Shown: positions 1-5,769, numbered from the stretch's first letter. The stretch: 6,808 nt of DNA from Lachnospiraceae bacterium (GCA_017542725.1 JAFXWR010000142.1:1-6808); one strand, 5' to 3'. Program-made: numbers and translations. Notes: generated from the letters alone by a model not told the origin.

Positions 1-22
1 AATAAAACTATTTAAATTTAAT
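1..22 (+). promoter_or_regulatory. possible downstream end of a conserved promoter
   Basis: The first bases hold TAAAACTATTTAA followed by AT-rich sequence, directly before the ribosome binding site of the first gene. This resembles the -10 and start region of the two repeated promoters at 5544-5599 (TAAACTATTTAA) and 6283-6337 (TAAACTGTTTAA). The -35 element and upstream boxes would lie outside the window, so this is only a suggestion that the first operon uses the same promoter class. Confidence 0.25.
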
Positions 23-34
23 GGAGGTACGAAG

Positions 35-997
35 ATGTTTGTAGGAGTATTAGTGTTTTTAGTTCTTGTTTGCGCAATACTTATTAGTTGTATTTGTATT
101 GTACCGCAGGCAAATGAGTGGGTAGTAGAGTTTTTAGGCCAGTATTATGCAACATGGCCTGCTGGATTGCATTTAAAGATACCTTTTTTTATGCGAGTTG
201 TAAAGAAAGCATCTTTGAAAGAGCAAGTAGCAGATTTTGAGCCACAACCTGTTATCACTACAGATAATGTAACTATGATGGTTGATTCTGTTGTATTCTT
301 TCAAATTATGGATGCTAAGTTATTTACTTATGGCGTAGAACGTCCTATTGCAGCTATTGAGAATTTGGCAGCAACCACGCTTAGAAATATTATTGGTAGT
401 ATGACGCTTGATGACTCACTTACATCAAGAGATACTATCAATGGACAGATTACAAGAATTCTTGATGAAGCAACAGATAAGTGGGGTATTAAGGTAAACC
501 GAGTTGAGGTTAAAAATATTGACCCACCTAGTAGCATTAAAGAGGCTATGGAAAAGCAGATGAAAGCTGAACGTGAAAAGAGAGAGAAGATTCTTTTTGC
601 AGAGGGTGAAAAACAGTCAGCTATTACACTTGCAGAGGGTGAGAAAGAGGCGGCTATTCTTAAGGCAGAAGCGGTTAAGGAAAAGCGTATTCGTGAAGCG
701 CAAGGTGAAGCGGAAGCTTTGTTGGCTATTGAAAAAGCAAGAGCGCAGAGTATTGAGTTGATTAACAATGCAAAACCTTCAGCACAGTACTTGAAACTCA
801 AACAGTATGATGCAGCCGTAGATATGGCTAATGGACAGGCTACAAAGTTAATTGTACCTTCTGATATTACTAATTTAGCTGGTACTGTTAGTGCAATCGC
901 AGAAATAGCAAAGGATAGCAAGGAAAAGGTTGTTTCTACTAAGAAGGAAGTAAAACCTAAAGAGGTTAAACCTCAGATACCTACTGAGACAGAGTAA
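35..997 (+). CDS. SPFH/band-7 (stomatin/QmcA-like) membrane protein
   Basis: A 320-residue stomatin/prohibitin-family protein. Residues 2-24 form an N-terminal hydrophobic anchor containing three cysteines (C13, C19, C21). The SPFH domain follows at about 25-175, with the family-typical stretch SLKEQVADFEPQPVITTDNV (60-79). Residues about 165-245 are an Ala/Glu/Lys-rich coiled coil with repeated AEGEK units, as used by these proteins to oligomerise on the membrane. The charged tail carries EVKP twice (305-313). Length is typical for bacterial members, so it appears intact. GGAGG lies 7 bases before the ATG, which fixes the start. Family members scaffold membrane microdomains and often associate with membrane proteases, but no NfeD- or protease-like partner is seen here. 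Instead a small membrane-anchored gene follows 11 bases later, suggesting a two-protein membrane complex. Its specific role is unknown. Ile codons are strongly ATT-biased, unlike the PhoH gene. Confidence 0.93.
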   Translation: MFVGVLVFLVLVCAILISCICIVPQANEWVVEFLGQYYATWPAGLHLKIPFFMRVVKKASLKEQVADFEPQPVITTDNVTMMVDSVVFFQIMDAKLFTYGVERPIAAIENLAATTLRNIIGSMTLDDSLTSRDTINGQITRILDEATDKWGIKVNRVEVKNIDPPSSIKEAMEKQMKAEREKREKILFAEGEKQSAITLAEGEKEAAILKAEAVKEKRIREAQGEAEALLAIEKARAQSIELINNAKPSAQYLKLKQYDAAVDMANGQATKLIVPSDITNLAGTVSAIAEIAKDSKEKVVSTKKEVKPKEVKPQIPTETE

Positions 998-1008
998 AGG
1001 GGACAAAT

Positions 1009-1455
1009 ATGGGTTCCATAGTAGTAATTTTGGTTGTTCTTTATGTGGTTTTTAAGCTAAAGAAGAGTGGTGCTAATATAATATCTAAAGATACAGCTAA
1101 TCCAAATACTTTTAATCGTCAACAAGTAAGGCGTAGAACTAAAGAAATAGATAAAGCTATGGTTACTTTGATGGAAGATAGAAGGCATGATTGGTTAGCT
1201 AAACAATTAAAAGAAGAGCGTGAGTTACAATATAAATTGTACGATATGTTTCAAATTCGTATTAAAGACAAAGGTATGCTAGATGATAGTGCAAGTCAGT
1301 TACGCTTGGAGCATAGTTATGATTGTGACGCACATAAGGTCAGAACGGAGCATTCTCAAAATTGTGACGCAGATATGGTTAGGCAGAGTAGTTCTAAAAT
1401 GACACAGGATGAAATGGACGCTCTTAAAGCACGTATTAAAGAACGTAATAGTTAA
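1009..1455 (+). CDS. small membrane-anchored protein with 13-residue tandem repeat
   Basis: A 148-residue protein of unrecognised family. Residues 4-15 form a short hydrophobic segment followed by K16, K18 and K19, suggesting an N-terminal anchor with the rest of the protein in the cytoplasm. Residues 36-85 are highly charged and probably helical. Two adjacent 13-residue units occupy 99-111 and 112-124 and share R-x-E-H-S-x-(D/N)-C-D-A-x-x-V; the fixed His, Cys and Asp could bind metal, but this is speculative. The C-terminal helix (131-147) is charged and faintly recalls short oligomerisation tails such as SHOCT, without a firm match. An A-rich GGGGA ribosome site precedes the ATG. The gene is 11 bases behind the SPFH gene and shares its terminator, so the two are probably made together and may act together at the membrane. 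Confidence 0.85.
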   Translation: MGSIVVILVVLYVVFKLKKSGANIISKDTANPNTFNRQQVRRRTKEIDKAMVTLMEDRRHDWLAKQLKEERELQYKLYDMFQIRIKDKGMLDDSASQLRLEHSYDCDAHKVRTEHSQNCDADMVRQSSSKMTQDEMDALKARIKERNS

Positions 1456-1460
1456 ATAAT

Positions 1461-1493
1461 AAACTACCTTACAGAAATGTAAGGTAGTTTTTT
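1461..1493 (+). terminator. strong intrinsic terminator of the SPFH operon
   Basis: A perfect 13-bp stem (1461-1473 with 1478-1490) closed by a GAAA tetraloop runs into a T-run at 1488-1493. It begins 5 bases after the stop codon of the preceding gene. The A-run at the left foot gives weak symmetry, but only plus-strand use is needed here. Confidence 0.93.
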
Positions 1494-1546
1494 GTTGCTA
1501 TTTTATAGATAAATTCTAATACATATTTGTTTAATAGTTCATATAC

Positions 1547-1575
1547 TTGACAAATTTATTTAGATATGTTAGTAT
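1547..1575 (+). promoter_or_regulatory. sigma-A-type promoter for the kinase operon
   Basis: A perfect -35 TTGACA (1547-1552) and a -10 TAGTAT (1570-1575) are separated by 17 bases. A TG at 1567-1568 gives an extended -10. Transcription would start near 1582, just ahead of the ribosome binding site of the next gene. Because this promoter follows directly after a terminator, the downstream genes form an independent operon. It does not share the TTAACA boxes seen at the two later promoters. Confidence 0.8.
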
Positions 1576-1604
1576 TATTTTAGTTACATTTAGGAGGTAG
1601 AAAC

Positions 1605-2045
1605 ATGGTAAAGATGTTAGTAGGTTATCCTGCGTGTGGAAAATCAACGTATGCACAGAAGATGGCAGCAAAGGGGTTTGTTGTTTTGTCTAGTGATAGT
1701 ATCAGAGAAGAATTGTTTGGTACAGAAGATGAACAGGCTAATTGTAATTTAGTTTTTAAGATTTTATATGAACGAATGGGTAAGCTTTTAGAAAATAATG
1801 TTGATGTTATACTAGATGCTACTAACATCAAGAAAAGAGACCGTAAGTTTGCATTGGATTTTATAAATAAGTATAATGTGCCAGTGGAGGCTTGTGTGTT
1901 TACTACGCCTATTGAAGTATGTAAGGAGCGTAATAGTAAGCGAGATAGACAGGTACCTGATTACGTTTATACAAGGATGGAAAGACAATTTACTTATCCT
2001 ACTTTAGACGAGGGATTTGTAACGATTACGGAGGTTAGTATTTAA
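1605..2045 (+). CDS. P-loop polynucleotide kinase-like protein (AAA_33/T4 Pnk kinase fold)
   Basis: A 146-residue P-loop kinase. Walker A is GYPACGKST (7-15). S30-D31-x-x-R34 matches the substrate-binding Asp/Arg motif of the T4 polynucleotide kinase family. DATN (71-74) follows the hydrophobic strand, and the arginine-rich lid is ERNSKRDRQVP (108-118, with R109, R113 and R115). The family transfers the gamma phosphate of ATP to 5'-hydroxyl ends of DNA or RNA, or phosphorylates related small substrates. Only the kinase domain is present; there is no 3'-phosphatase or ligase domain. An AGGAGGT site 6 bases before the ATG fixes the start. The stop overlaps the next start (TAATG), so translation is probably coupled. 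RNA end repair, for example after host nuclease attack, is a reasonable inference, but the substrate cannot be told from sequence. Confidence 0.88.
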   Translation: MVKMLVGYPACGKSTYAQKMAAKGFVVLSSDSIREELFGTEDEQANCNLVFKILYERMGKLLENNVDVILDATNIKKRDRKFALDFINKYNVPVEACVFTTPIEVCKERNSKRDRQVPDYVYTRMERQFTYPTLDEGFVTITEVSI

Positions 2046-2659
2046 TGAAGTATACTTATTTTCAACCTAATGACAAAGATTTGAAGGACAAGTTTGGTGA
2101 TTGTGCTGTACGTGCGCTTTGCCTTGTAGAGAATTTGTCATGGGATGTGGCATATGATAAAATGTGGTGGTACTCAAGAGATGTTTGGTGTCCTATGAAT
2201 TTTAAGCAAGGCTTTGATAATGTTATGGCAAATCTTGGCTATACTTATGTTGGAATAAGTAATAAAAAGGGTTCTAAAAGACCTACAGTAGCTGAGTTTG
2301 CAAAAACAATGAAAGGTAAACGAGCAATAGCTGTTGTATCTAATCATTATGTAGGAGTAAAGGACGGTAAGTATTATGATACTTGGGAAAGTGGTAGAAC
2401 GCATCTTTATGGTTATTGGTATAAAGATACTCTTGAAGATACATCTTCTACCTCTTCATCAGCTATAAGCCTTACACAGGAAGAACTTACAGATTGTCTT
2501 ACAAGTATAAAAGAGATATTTAGTCATATAGATAGTAAGGTTGAAACCGCATTATCTATGGCTTTATATAGTGTTGATACATTGAATATTATACATCAAA
2601 ATAACGTAACTGAAGACCAAAAGGCTATCTTAAAGAGGATAGCAGAAAGTGAGGTATAA
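2045..2659 (+). CDS. papain-like (C39/NlpC-type fold) cysteine peptidase-like protein
   Basis: A 204-residue protein. The N-terminal part (about 1-128) has the layout of papain-like phage proteins: GDCAVRAL with a candidate nucleophile C20 at the start of a helix, NHYVGV with candidate H101, and a following strand with D112 in KYYDTWESG. The order Cys-His-Asp and the roughly 80-residue gap fit this fold. A Ser/Thr-rich linker (133-142) leads to a C-terminal helical region (143-204), perhaps a binding or oligomerisation module. No signal peptide is present, so it probably acts in the cytoplasm. GGAGGT lies 9 bases before the ATG, inside the end of the kinase gene, and the two genes overlap by one base. 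The substrate is unknown; it may be a peptidase, a transglutaminase-like enzyme or a catalytically dead relative. Confidence 0.75.
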   Translation: MKYTYFQPNDKDLKDKFGDCAVRALCLVENLSWDVAYDKMWWYSRDVWCPMNFKQGFDNVMANLGYTYVGISNKKGSKRPTVAEFAKTMKGKRAIAVVSNHYVGVKDGKYYDTWESGRTHLYGYWYKDTLEDTSSTSSSAISLTQEELTDCLTSIKEIFSHIDSKVETALSMALYSVDTLNIIHQNNVTEDQKAILKRIAESEV

Positions 2660-2660
2660 T

Positions 2661-3032
2661 ATGGGCTGGCAGTCAGCTTGGGAGTTGTACCAAGACGAGC
2701 ATATAGATGCTGATTGGGATGACTTTGAAAGAGATTATTGGGGTGATAACTCCGAAGAAGAAGATGATGAAAAGTGTACTTATTGGGACACAGAGGGTGA
2801 AATTTATGTTCTTTCTCCTTATGATATGGAACGTTATGCAGGTGCAGATTTTGATACTATCCAAGAGATAGGTCGTGCTGCATGGGAAACTGATAACGTT
2901 GATGAAGATGATTCTGAGGATGAGGACGAAGATGACTATGGTTTTGACGAGGATGAAGAGGATGAAGATTATGATATTATGCATCCAAATGAAACCAGAG
3001 AAGAATTCCTAGAACATGAAAATTTCGATTGA
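2661..3032 (+). CDS. hyperacidic small protein
   Basis: A 123-residue protein of no recognised family. By direct count it has 27 Asp and 25 Glu (42 percent acidic) against only 4 Arg and 1 Lys, for a net charge near -47. Residues 79-106 are almost continuously acidic, while the first 75 residues contain Trp and Tyr residues that could form a folded core. I chose the ATG at 2661 because AGTGAGGT just upstream is a suitably spaced ribosome site; an in-frame GTG at 2649 lies inside that site and is unlikely. The gene follows the peptidase-like gene by one base, so it is the third member of the operon. Such acidity can indicate a DNA mimic, a chaperone or a binder of basic proteins. No function is claimed. 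Confidence 0.8.
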   Translation: MGWQSAWELYQDEHIDADWDDFERDYWGDNSEEEDDEKCTYWDTEGEIYVLSPYDMERYAGADFDTIQEIGRAAWETDNVDEDDSEDEDEDDYGFDEDEEDEDYDIMHPNETREEFLEHENFD

Positions 3033-3119
3033 CACTAGTATTTTTTCAAAATATAATAATTTTAGACATATATTAAAACCTCCTATACTTAATATATCGT
3101 TAAACTTTTAAGATTACTG

Positions 3120-3150
3120 AAAAAGACCTCTTCCACGAAGGGGTCTTTTT
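3120..3150 (+). terminator. intrinsic terminator of the kinase operon
   Basis: A stem of about 14 bp (roughly 3120-3133 with 3137-3150, one G-U pair) and a 3-base loop ends in six Ts at 3146-3151. An A-run on the left side may allow weak termination from the other strand too. It lies about 90 bases after the acidic gene; the space between is AT-rich and holds no gene. Confidence 0.88.
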
Positions 3151-3255
3151 TGATGTAAGGCTTGTTAATATATTTTTAGTTGTTAAAAAAATTTATAATA
3201 TTTTATTTTTATGTATTAATATATAATTATTATAAATGTAGGAGTTTACCTATTT
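3151..3255 (+). promoter_or_regulatory. AT-rich region upstream of PIN-PhoH, probable promoter
   Basis: A very AT-rich stretch between the upstream terminator and the PhoH leader. It contains two perfect TATAAT hexamers (3194-3199 and 3222-3227), either of which could be a -10. Neither has a recognisable -35 at 16-18 bases. A promoter is needed here because the preceding operon is terminated, but the exact one cannot be chosen. Confidence 0.4.
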
Positions 3256-3274
3256 ATGTTTTGTAAAACTCTTA
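3239..3274 (+). promoter_or_regulatory. leader hairpin before PIN-PhoH
   Basis: An imperfect stem (3239-3249 with 3263-3274, one bulged A and one G-U pair) has a 13-base loop. The left arm contains AGGAG (3240-3244) and the loop contains the ATG of the small upstream ORF. Folding would therefore hide the ribosome site of that ORF. The arrangement suggests translational control of the PhoH leader but is unproven. Confidence 0.35.
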
Positions 3275-3309
3275 TGATATATTTTTATACGGGGAAAGGA
3301 GACTTGTGA
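3256..3309 (+). CDS. possible 17-residue leader peptide of PIN-PhoH
   Basis: A short ORF encoding MFCKTLMIYFYTGKGDL. An AGGAG lies 11 bases before its ATG, a slightly long spacing. Its TGA stop directly abuts the PhoH ATG (TGAATG) and the two are in the same frame, so it could couple translation to PhoH, or give an extended protein if the TGA were read through. The PhoH ribosome site (AAAGGAGA) lies within this ORF. It may be chance in AT-rich DNA. Confidence 0.25.
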   Translation: MFCKTLMIYFYTGKGDL

Positions 3310-4815
3310 ATGGTCAAGACCTATGTTTTAGATACTAACATTTTGATGTCAACAGAAGGGAGGGCGATATACGGATTTGAAGATAATTCCGTAATTATCA
3401 CACACACTACACAAGAGGAATTAGACAAGTTAAAGGAGGGTTATAAGGATAAAGAGAGAGGTCATCAAGCCCGCGCAGCTATACGTCAGATAAACGCAAT
3501 AATAGATAGCATGAACGAGGAAGATGATATAAATACAGGTATTTATCTGAAGGCAAGAAAAGCTGATGGTACATTTGAGAAAGACGAAAATGGCAGATAT
3601 ATACCAAGAGATGTAGGCGGTACATTTCGCATAGTAACAAATTTCATACAGGCAGAGAACTTACCAGTAGGGTATTCTTTAGAAAGTCCTGATAATAGGA
3701 TTCTCTGCACAACAAAAACATTAAGTAAGACAATACCTAATGTAATCCTGATAACAAATGATATAAGTTTAAAGACAAAGGCGCAAGCCATAGGGTTAGA
3801 GGTACAGACGTATTTAAATGATGAAGTAGAAGGAGCAAGTTACACAGGAAGAAGGGTAATCAATGTTCTCCATAGTATAACGGCTAAATTCTATAAAGAT
3901 GGTGAGGTCAGTATTGACTATCTAGCGAAGAAAGCTAAGACCGCCAATAGTCCACTCTTTTATGTAACAAAAGAGGATATAGAGGGTATATGTCAGAATG
4001 AATTTGTTATATTCAAAGATGAAACCAATGTTTCATGTATGACTTGGAGAAAAGGTGATAAACTCGTATTATTCAAAGAGCCACAGCCTGTATACGGGGT
4101 AAAACCTCTGAATGTTGCACAAAAACTCGCTTTGGAAGCTCTAAAAGCTCCTGTAGAGGAAGTACCATTTGTAATCCTGAAAGGACCTGCTGGTTGTGGT
4201 AAAACTCTTCTTGCATTAGCGGTAGGACTTAGTAACTCTTATGATGAAAAGAAGAGTCGAATATATTATAGCGTAGTAATAACGAGGTCAAACACGCAAG
4301 CAGATGAAGAACTAGGTTTCTTACCGGGAGATTTAGAGGATAAGATGGACCCTCTTCTTGGACCATTTTGGGATAATTTGAAATATATCTTTGGTAACAA
4401 TAGTAACGAGAATGAAAAAGAGAAAGGTAAAAAGGGTAAAGCTGTAGAGGAAGATAGACAGTTAGTCCTTGAACAGATAGATTATATTCTTGAAACCAAA
4501 GTCTTAGAAATTCTTGCTCTCAGTTATATCCGAGGTAGAAGTTTCAGAAACACATTCTTGATAGTAGATGAAAGTCAGAATCTCACAAGGACACAGGCAA
4601 AGACGATAGTAACAAGAATGGGTAAAGGAAGTAAACTGATATTATTGGGTGACCCAGAGCAGATAGACACAGCTAAGTTGACAAAGACCAATAATGGACT
4701 AGTATATTTAAGTGAAGCATTTAAAAATAGTCCATTATGTGCAGAGGTCACATTTACTAGAGATGAATGTGAAAGAAGTCCACTTGCAGAAGAGGCACTA
4801 AGGGTATTATCATAA
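3310..4815 (+). CDS. phoH: PIN domain-PhoH ATPase fusion (YlaK-like)
   Basis: A 501-residue two-domain protein like the PhoH2/YlaK family. The N-terminal PIN nuclease domain (about 1-170) shows VLDTNIL with D8 and N10, an acidic QEELDKL (35-41), SPDNRIL with D128, and ITND with D151, the expected set of metal-binding acidic residues. The C-terminal PhoH ATPase (about 265-500) has Walker A GPAGCGKT (292-299), the RGR motif (408-410), Walker B FLIVDESQN (416-424) and LGDPEQID (446-453). PIN-PhoH proteins couple ATP hydrolysis to RNA unwinding and cleavage, and PhoH genes are common in phages, where their role is unsettled. A Lys/Glu/Asn-rich stretch at 363-383 looks like an insertion between the ATPase motifs. 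AAAGGAGA 7 bases before the ATG supports the start. Ile is mostly ATA (24 of 37), unlike the SPFH gene. The gene stands alone between an AT-rich leader and a terminator. Confidence 0.95.
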   Translation: MVKTYVLDTNILMSTEGRAIYGFEDNSVIITHTTQEELDKLKEGYKDKERGHQARAAIRQINAIIDSMNEEDDINTGIYLKARKADGTFEKDENGRYIPRDVGGTFRIVTNFIQAENLPVGYSLESPDNRILCTTKTLSKTIPNVILITNDISLKTKAQAIGLEVQTYLNDEVEGASYTGRRVINVLHSITAKFYKDGEVSIDYLAKKAKTANSPLFYVTKEDIEGICQNEFVIFKDETNVSCMTWRKGDKLVLFKEPQPVYGVKPLNVAQKLALEALKAPVEEVPFVILKGPAGCGKTLLALAVGLSNSYDEKKSRIYYSVVITRSNTQADEELGFLPGDLEDKMDPLLGPFWDNLKYIFGNNSNENEKEKGKKGKAVEEDRQLVLEQIDYILETKVLEILALSYIRGRSFRNTFLIVDESQNLTRTQAKTIVTRMGKGSKLILLGDPEQIDTAKLTKTNNGLVYLSEAFKNSPLCAEVTFTRDECERSPLAEEALRVLS

Positions 4816-4849
4816 GAGTAAGGATTTTTGCTCTACATGTTCATAACAA

Positions 4850-4887
4850 GGAAGGGGTGAAGAGGGCGTAAGCCCCTCACCTCTTCC
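4850..4887 (+). other. strong GC-rich intergenic hairpin
   Basis: An extended stem of about 16 bp (left arm 4850-4867, right arm 4872-4887, with two bulged As on the left arm) is capped by GGGC-GTAA-GCCC, a GNRA-type tetraloop. No T-run follows; CACCTCCTTAG comes next. It may protect the 3' end of the PhoH mRNA or belong to a structured RNA. Between here and 4975 I see no convincing gene. Confidence 0.55.
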
Positions 4888-4975
4888 ACCTCCTTAGAAT
4901 GGGTAATCTATTATGTACGCAAGTACAGTTAGGGTATACTGAATGTGTAAAATCAGTTTTCATAAATGACACAAA

Positions 4976-5012
4976 AAGAGAGAACAGAGGGTAAAACCTT
5001 CTGTTCTCTTTT
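4976..5012. terminator. bidirectional terminator between convergent genes
   Basis: A 17-bp stem (4976-4992 with 4996-5012, two G-U pairs, AAA loop) is flanked by TTTTAT on the plus strand and by TTTTTGTG when read on the minus strand. It sits between the PhoH gene (plus) and the convergent membrane coiled-coil gene (minus), and can end transcripts from both. Confidence 0.88.
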
Positions 5013-5039
5013 ATCACTAAGGTATTTGTTTGTTCTTCC

Positions 5040-5390
5040 TTACTCTGTGATTCCGTTCTCTTTACACCAGTTTAAATATTCATCTGAAAGTTCTTTTACT
5101 TCTTGTACATACTCTTGGGTTTCTTCTATAGTGTCTAACTTATCATATTTCTTGTCTATATTATCTCTTTTCTCCTGTAACTCACTTATGAATGTGTTAT
5201 ATTCTTTTTCAAACTCTTTGTCATTCTCAATTCTTTCCTTTAAACCTGCAAATGACTCTGTTAGTTCCTCCATTTCAGCTTTTTCTTCTGCATATTTTGT
5301 TGCTGTTTTACACCATACTGCGTTGCTTATTACTAAAAGTAATACTAATACTCCTATAACTGTTATCGCTCTACTAACCTGTTTTGACAT
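5040..5390 (-). CDS. membrane-anchored coiled-coil protein, lone minus-strand gene
   Basis: A 116-residue protein of no recognised family. K3 and R7 precede a hydrophobic segment at 8-26, so the N-terminus is probably cytoplasmic and the rest outside (signal-anchor topology). Residues 30-110 are rich in Glu, Lys, Leu and Ile with heptad-like spacing, predicting a long coiled coil. Two cysteines lie at 27 and 109. AGGAGA ahead of the ATG, a promoter at 5450-5478 and a terminator at 4976-5012 make it a self-contained unit, opposite to every other gene here. An overlapping plus-strand ORF (4966-5412) lacks such signals and is rejected. An exported anchor plus coiled coil, together with its own control signals, fits a phage moron such as a superinfection-exclusion protein, or an i-spanin-like shape, but neither is established. 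Confidence 0.82.
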   Translation of the reverse strand: MSKQVSRAITVIGVLVLLLVISNAVWCKTATKYAEEKAEMEELTESFAGLKERIENDKEFEKEYNTFISELQEKRDNIDKKYDKLDTIEETQEYVQEVKELSDEYLNWCKENGITE

Positions 5391-5449
5391 ATCTTTTTCT
5401 CCTCTTCCCTAATATTATCAACCACTACAGAGTTGATTTCCTATTTTTC

Positions 5450-5478
5450 ATTATAGGTTATATTTACAATTATTACAA
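5450..5478 (-). promoter_or_regulatory. minus-strand promoter for the coiled-coil gene
   Basis: Read on the minus strand, a -35 TTGTAA (5478-5473) and a perfect -10 TATAAT (5455-5450) are 17 bases apart. Transcription would begin near 5443, leaving about 50 bases of leader before the start codon at 5390. It faces away from the plus-strand promoter at 5544-5599. Confidence 0.72.
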
Positions 5479-5543
5479 TAGACACAGTTAGAAGAGGTGT
5501 TCTGTTGGGTAAATAAGAGAAGGCATAAAATAAGACGTAGCTT

Positions 5544-5599
5544 TTAACAAAAAATTTTTAACAGTTCTATTGCAAAAAACAAGTTAATTATTGTAAACT
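5544..5599 (+). promoter_or_regulatory. conserved phage promoter, copy 1
   Basis: Two TTAACA boxes (5544-5549 and 5558-5563) precede a -35 TTGCAA (5570-5575) and a -10 TAAACT (5594-5599) with an 18-base spacer; TGTAAACT is shared with copy 2. The similarity to 6283-6337 extends beyond the -10 through TTTAA and a downstream CAA-N3-TTTG. A start near 5606 leaves a leader of about 38 bases before the 36-residue gene. The recurrence upstream of two separate gene groups is the main support. Confidence 0.72.
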
Positions 5600-5643
5600 A
5601 TTTAAGAACAATACTTTGTTACATTAAAACAGAAAGGAAAAGA

Positions 5644-5754
5644 ATGTTTGTAATGAAGAATAAGACTATAAAGCGAAAAGATAAAGATACACAAAGGTTG
5701 TTAGAGAGTATCAAGAATGAGTTACAGAGGAACTATCAAAGGGTAAATAGATAA
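5644..5754 (+). CDS. 36-residue basic small protein
   Basis: A short ORF directly downstream of the conserved promoter. AAAGGA (5633-5638) lies 5 bases before the ATG. The product starts MFVMKNKTIKRKDKD and continues as a probable amphipathic helix to residue 36. It has about ten Lys/Arg residues against four Asp/Glu and so is basic, which would suit nucleic-acid or acidic-protein binding. A second in-frame ATG lies at 5653. The next gene starts 15 bases after the stop with its own GGAGGA site. No family is recognised. Promoter, ribosome site and packing support a real gene despite its size. Confidence 0.6.
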   Translation: MFVMKNKTIKRKDKDTQRLLESIKNELQRNYQRVNR

Positions 5755-5769
5755 ACTCTGGAGGATATA

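Noticed and set aside
328..921. 197-codon minus-strand ORF inside the SPFH gene
   Set aside because: Antisense shadow of a clear SPFH gene; Ser/Ala/Ile-rich product, no ribosome site.
2649..2660. GTG start for the acidic protein
   Set aside because: It overlaps the AGTGAGGT ribosome site that properly serves the ATG at 2661.
2173..2984. Minus-strand ORFs opposite the peptidase-like and acidic genes
   Set aside because: Ile/Phe-rich translations typical of the complement of Asp/Glu codons, with no start signals.
3046..3084. Minus-strand AGGAGG followed by ATG
   Set aside because: The frame ends after 7 codons and no larger gene follows on that strand; probably chance.
4899..4994. 31-codon plus-strand ORF after the PhoH hairpin
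   Set aside because: It has no ribosome site (CACCTCCT precedes it, which is the wrong strand) and it ends inside the terminator stem.
4966..5412. 148-codon plus-strand ORF overlapping the minus-strand coiled-coil gene
   Set aside because: Its start lies inside the terminator foot with no ribosome site, its product is Ser/Phe-rich as expected of an antisense shadow, and the minus strand has promoter, ribosome site and terminator.
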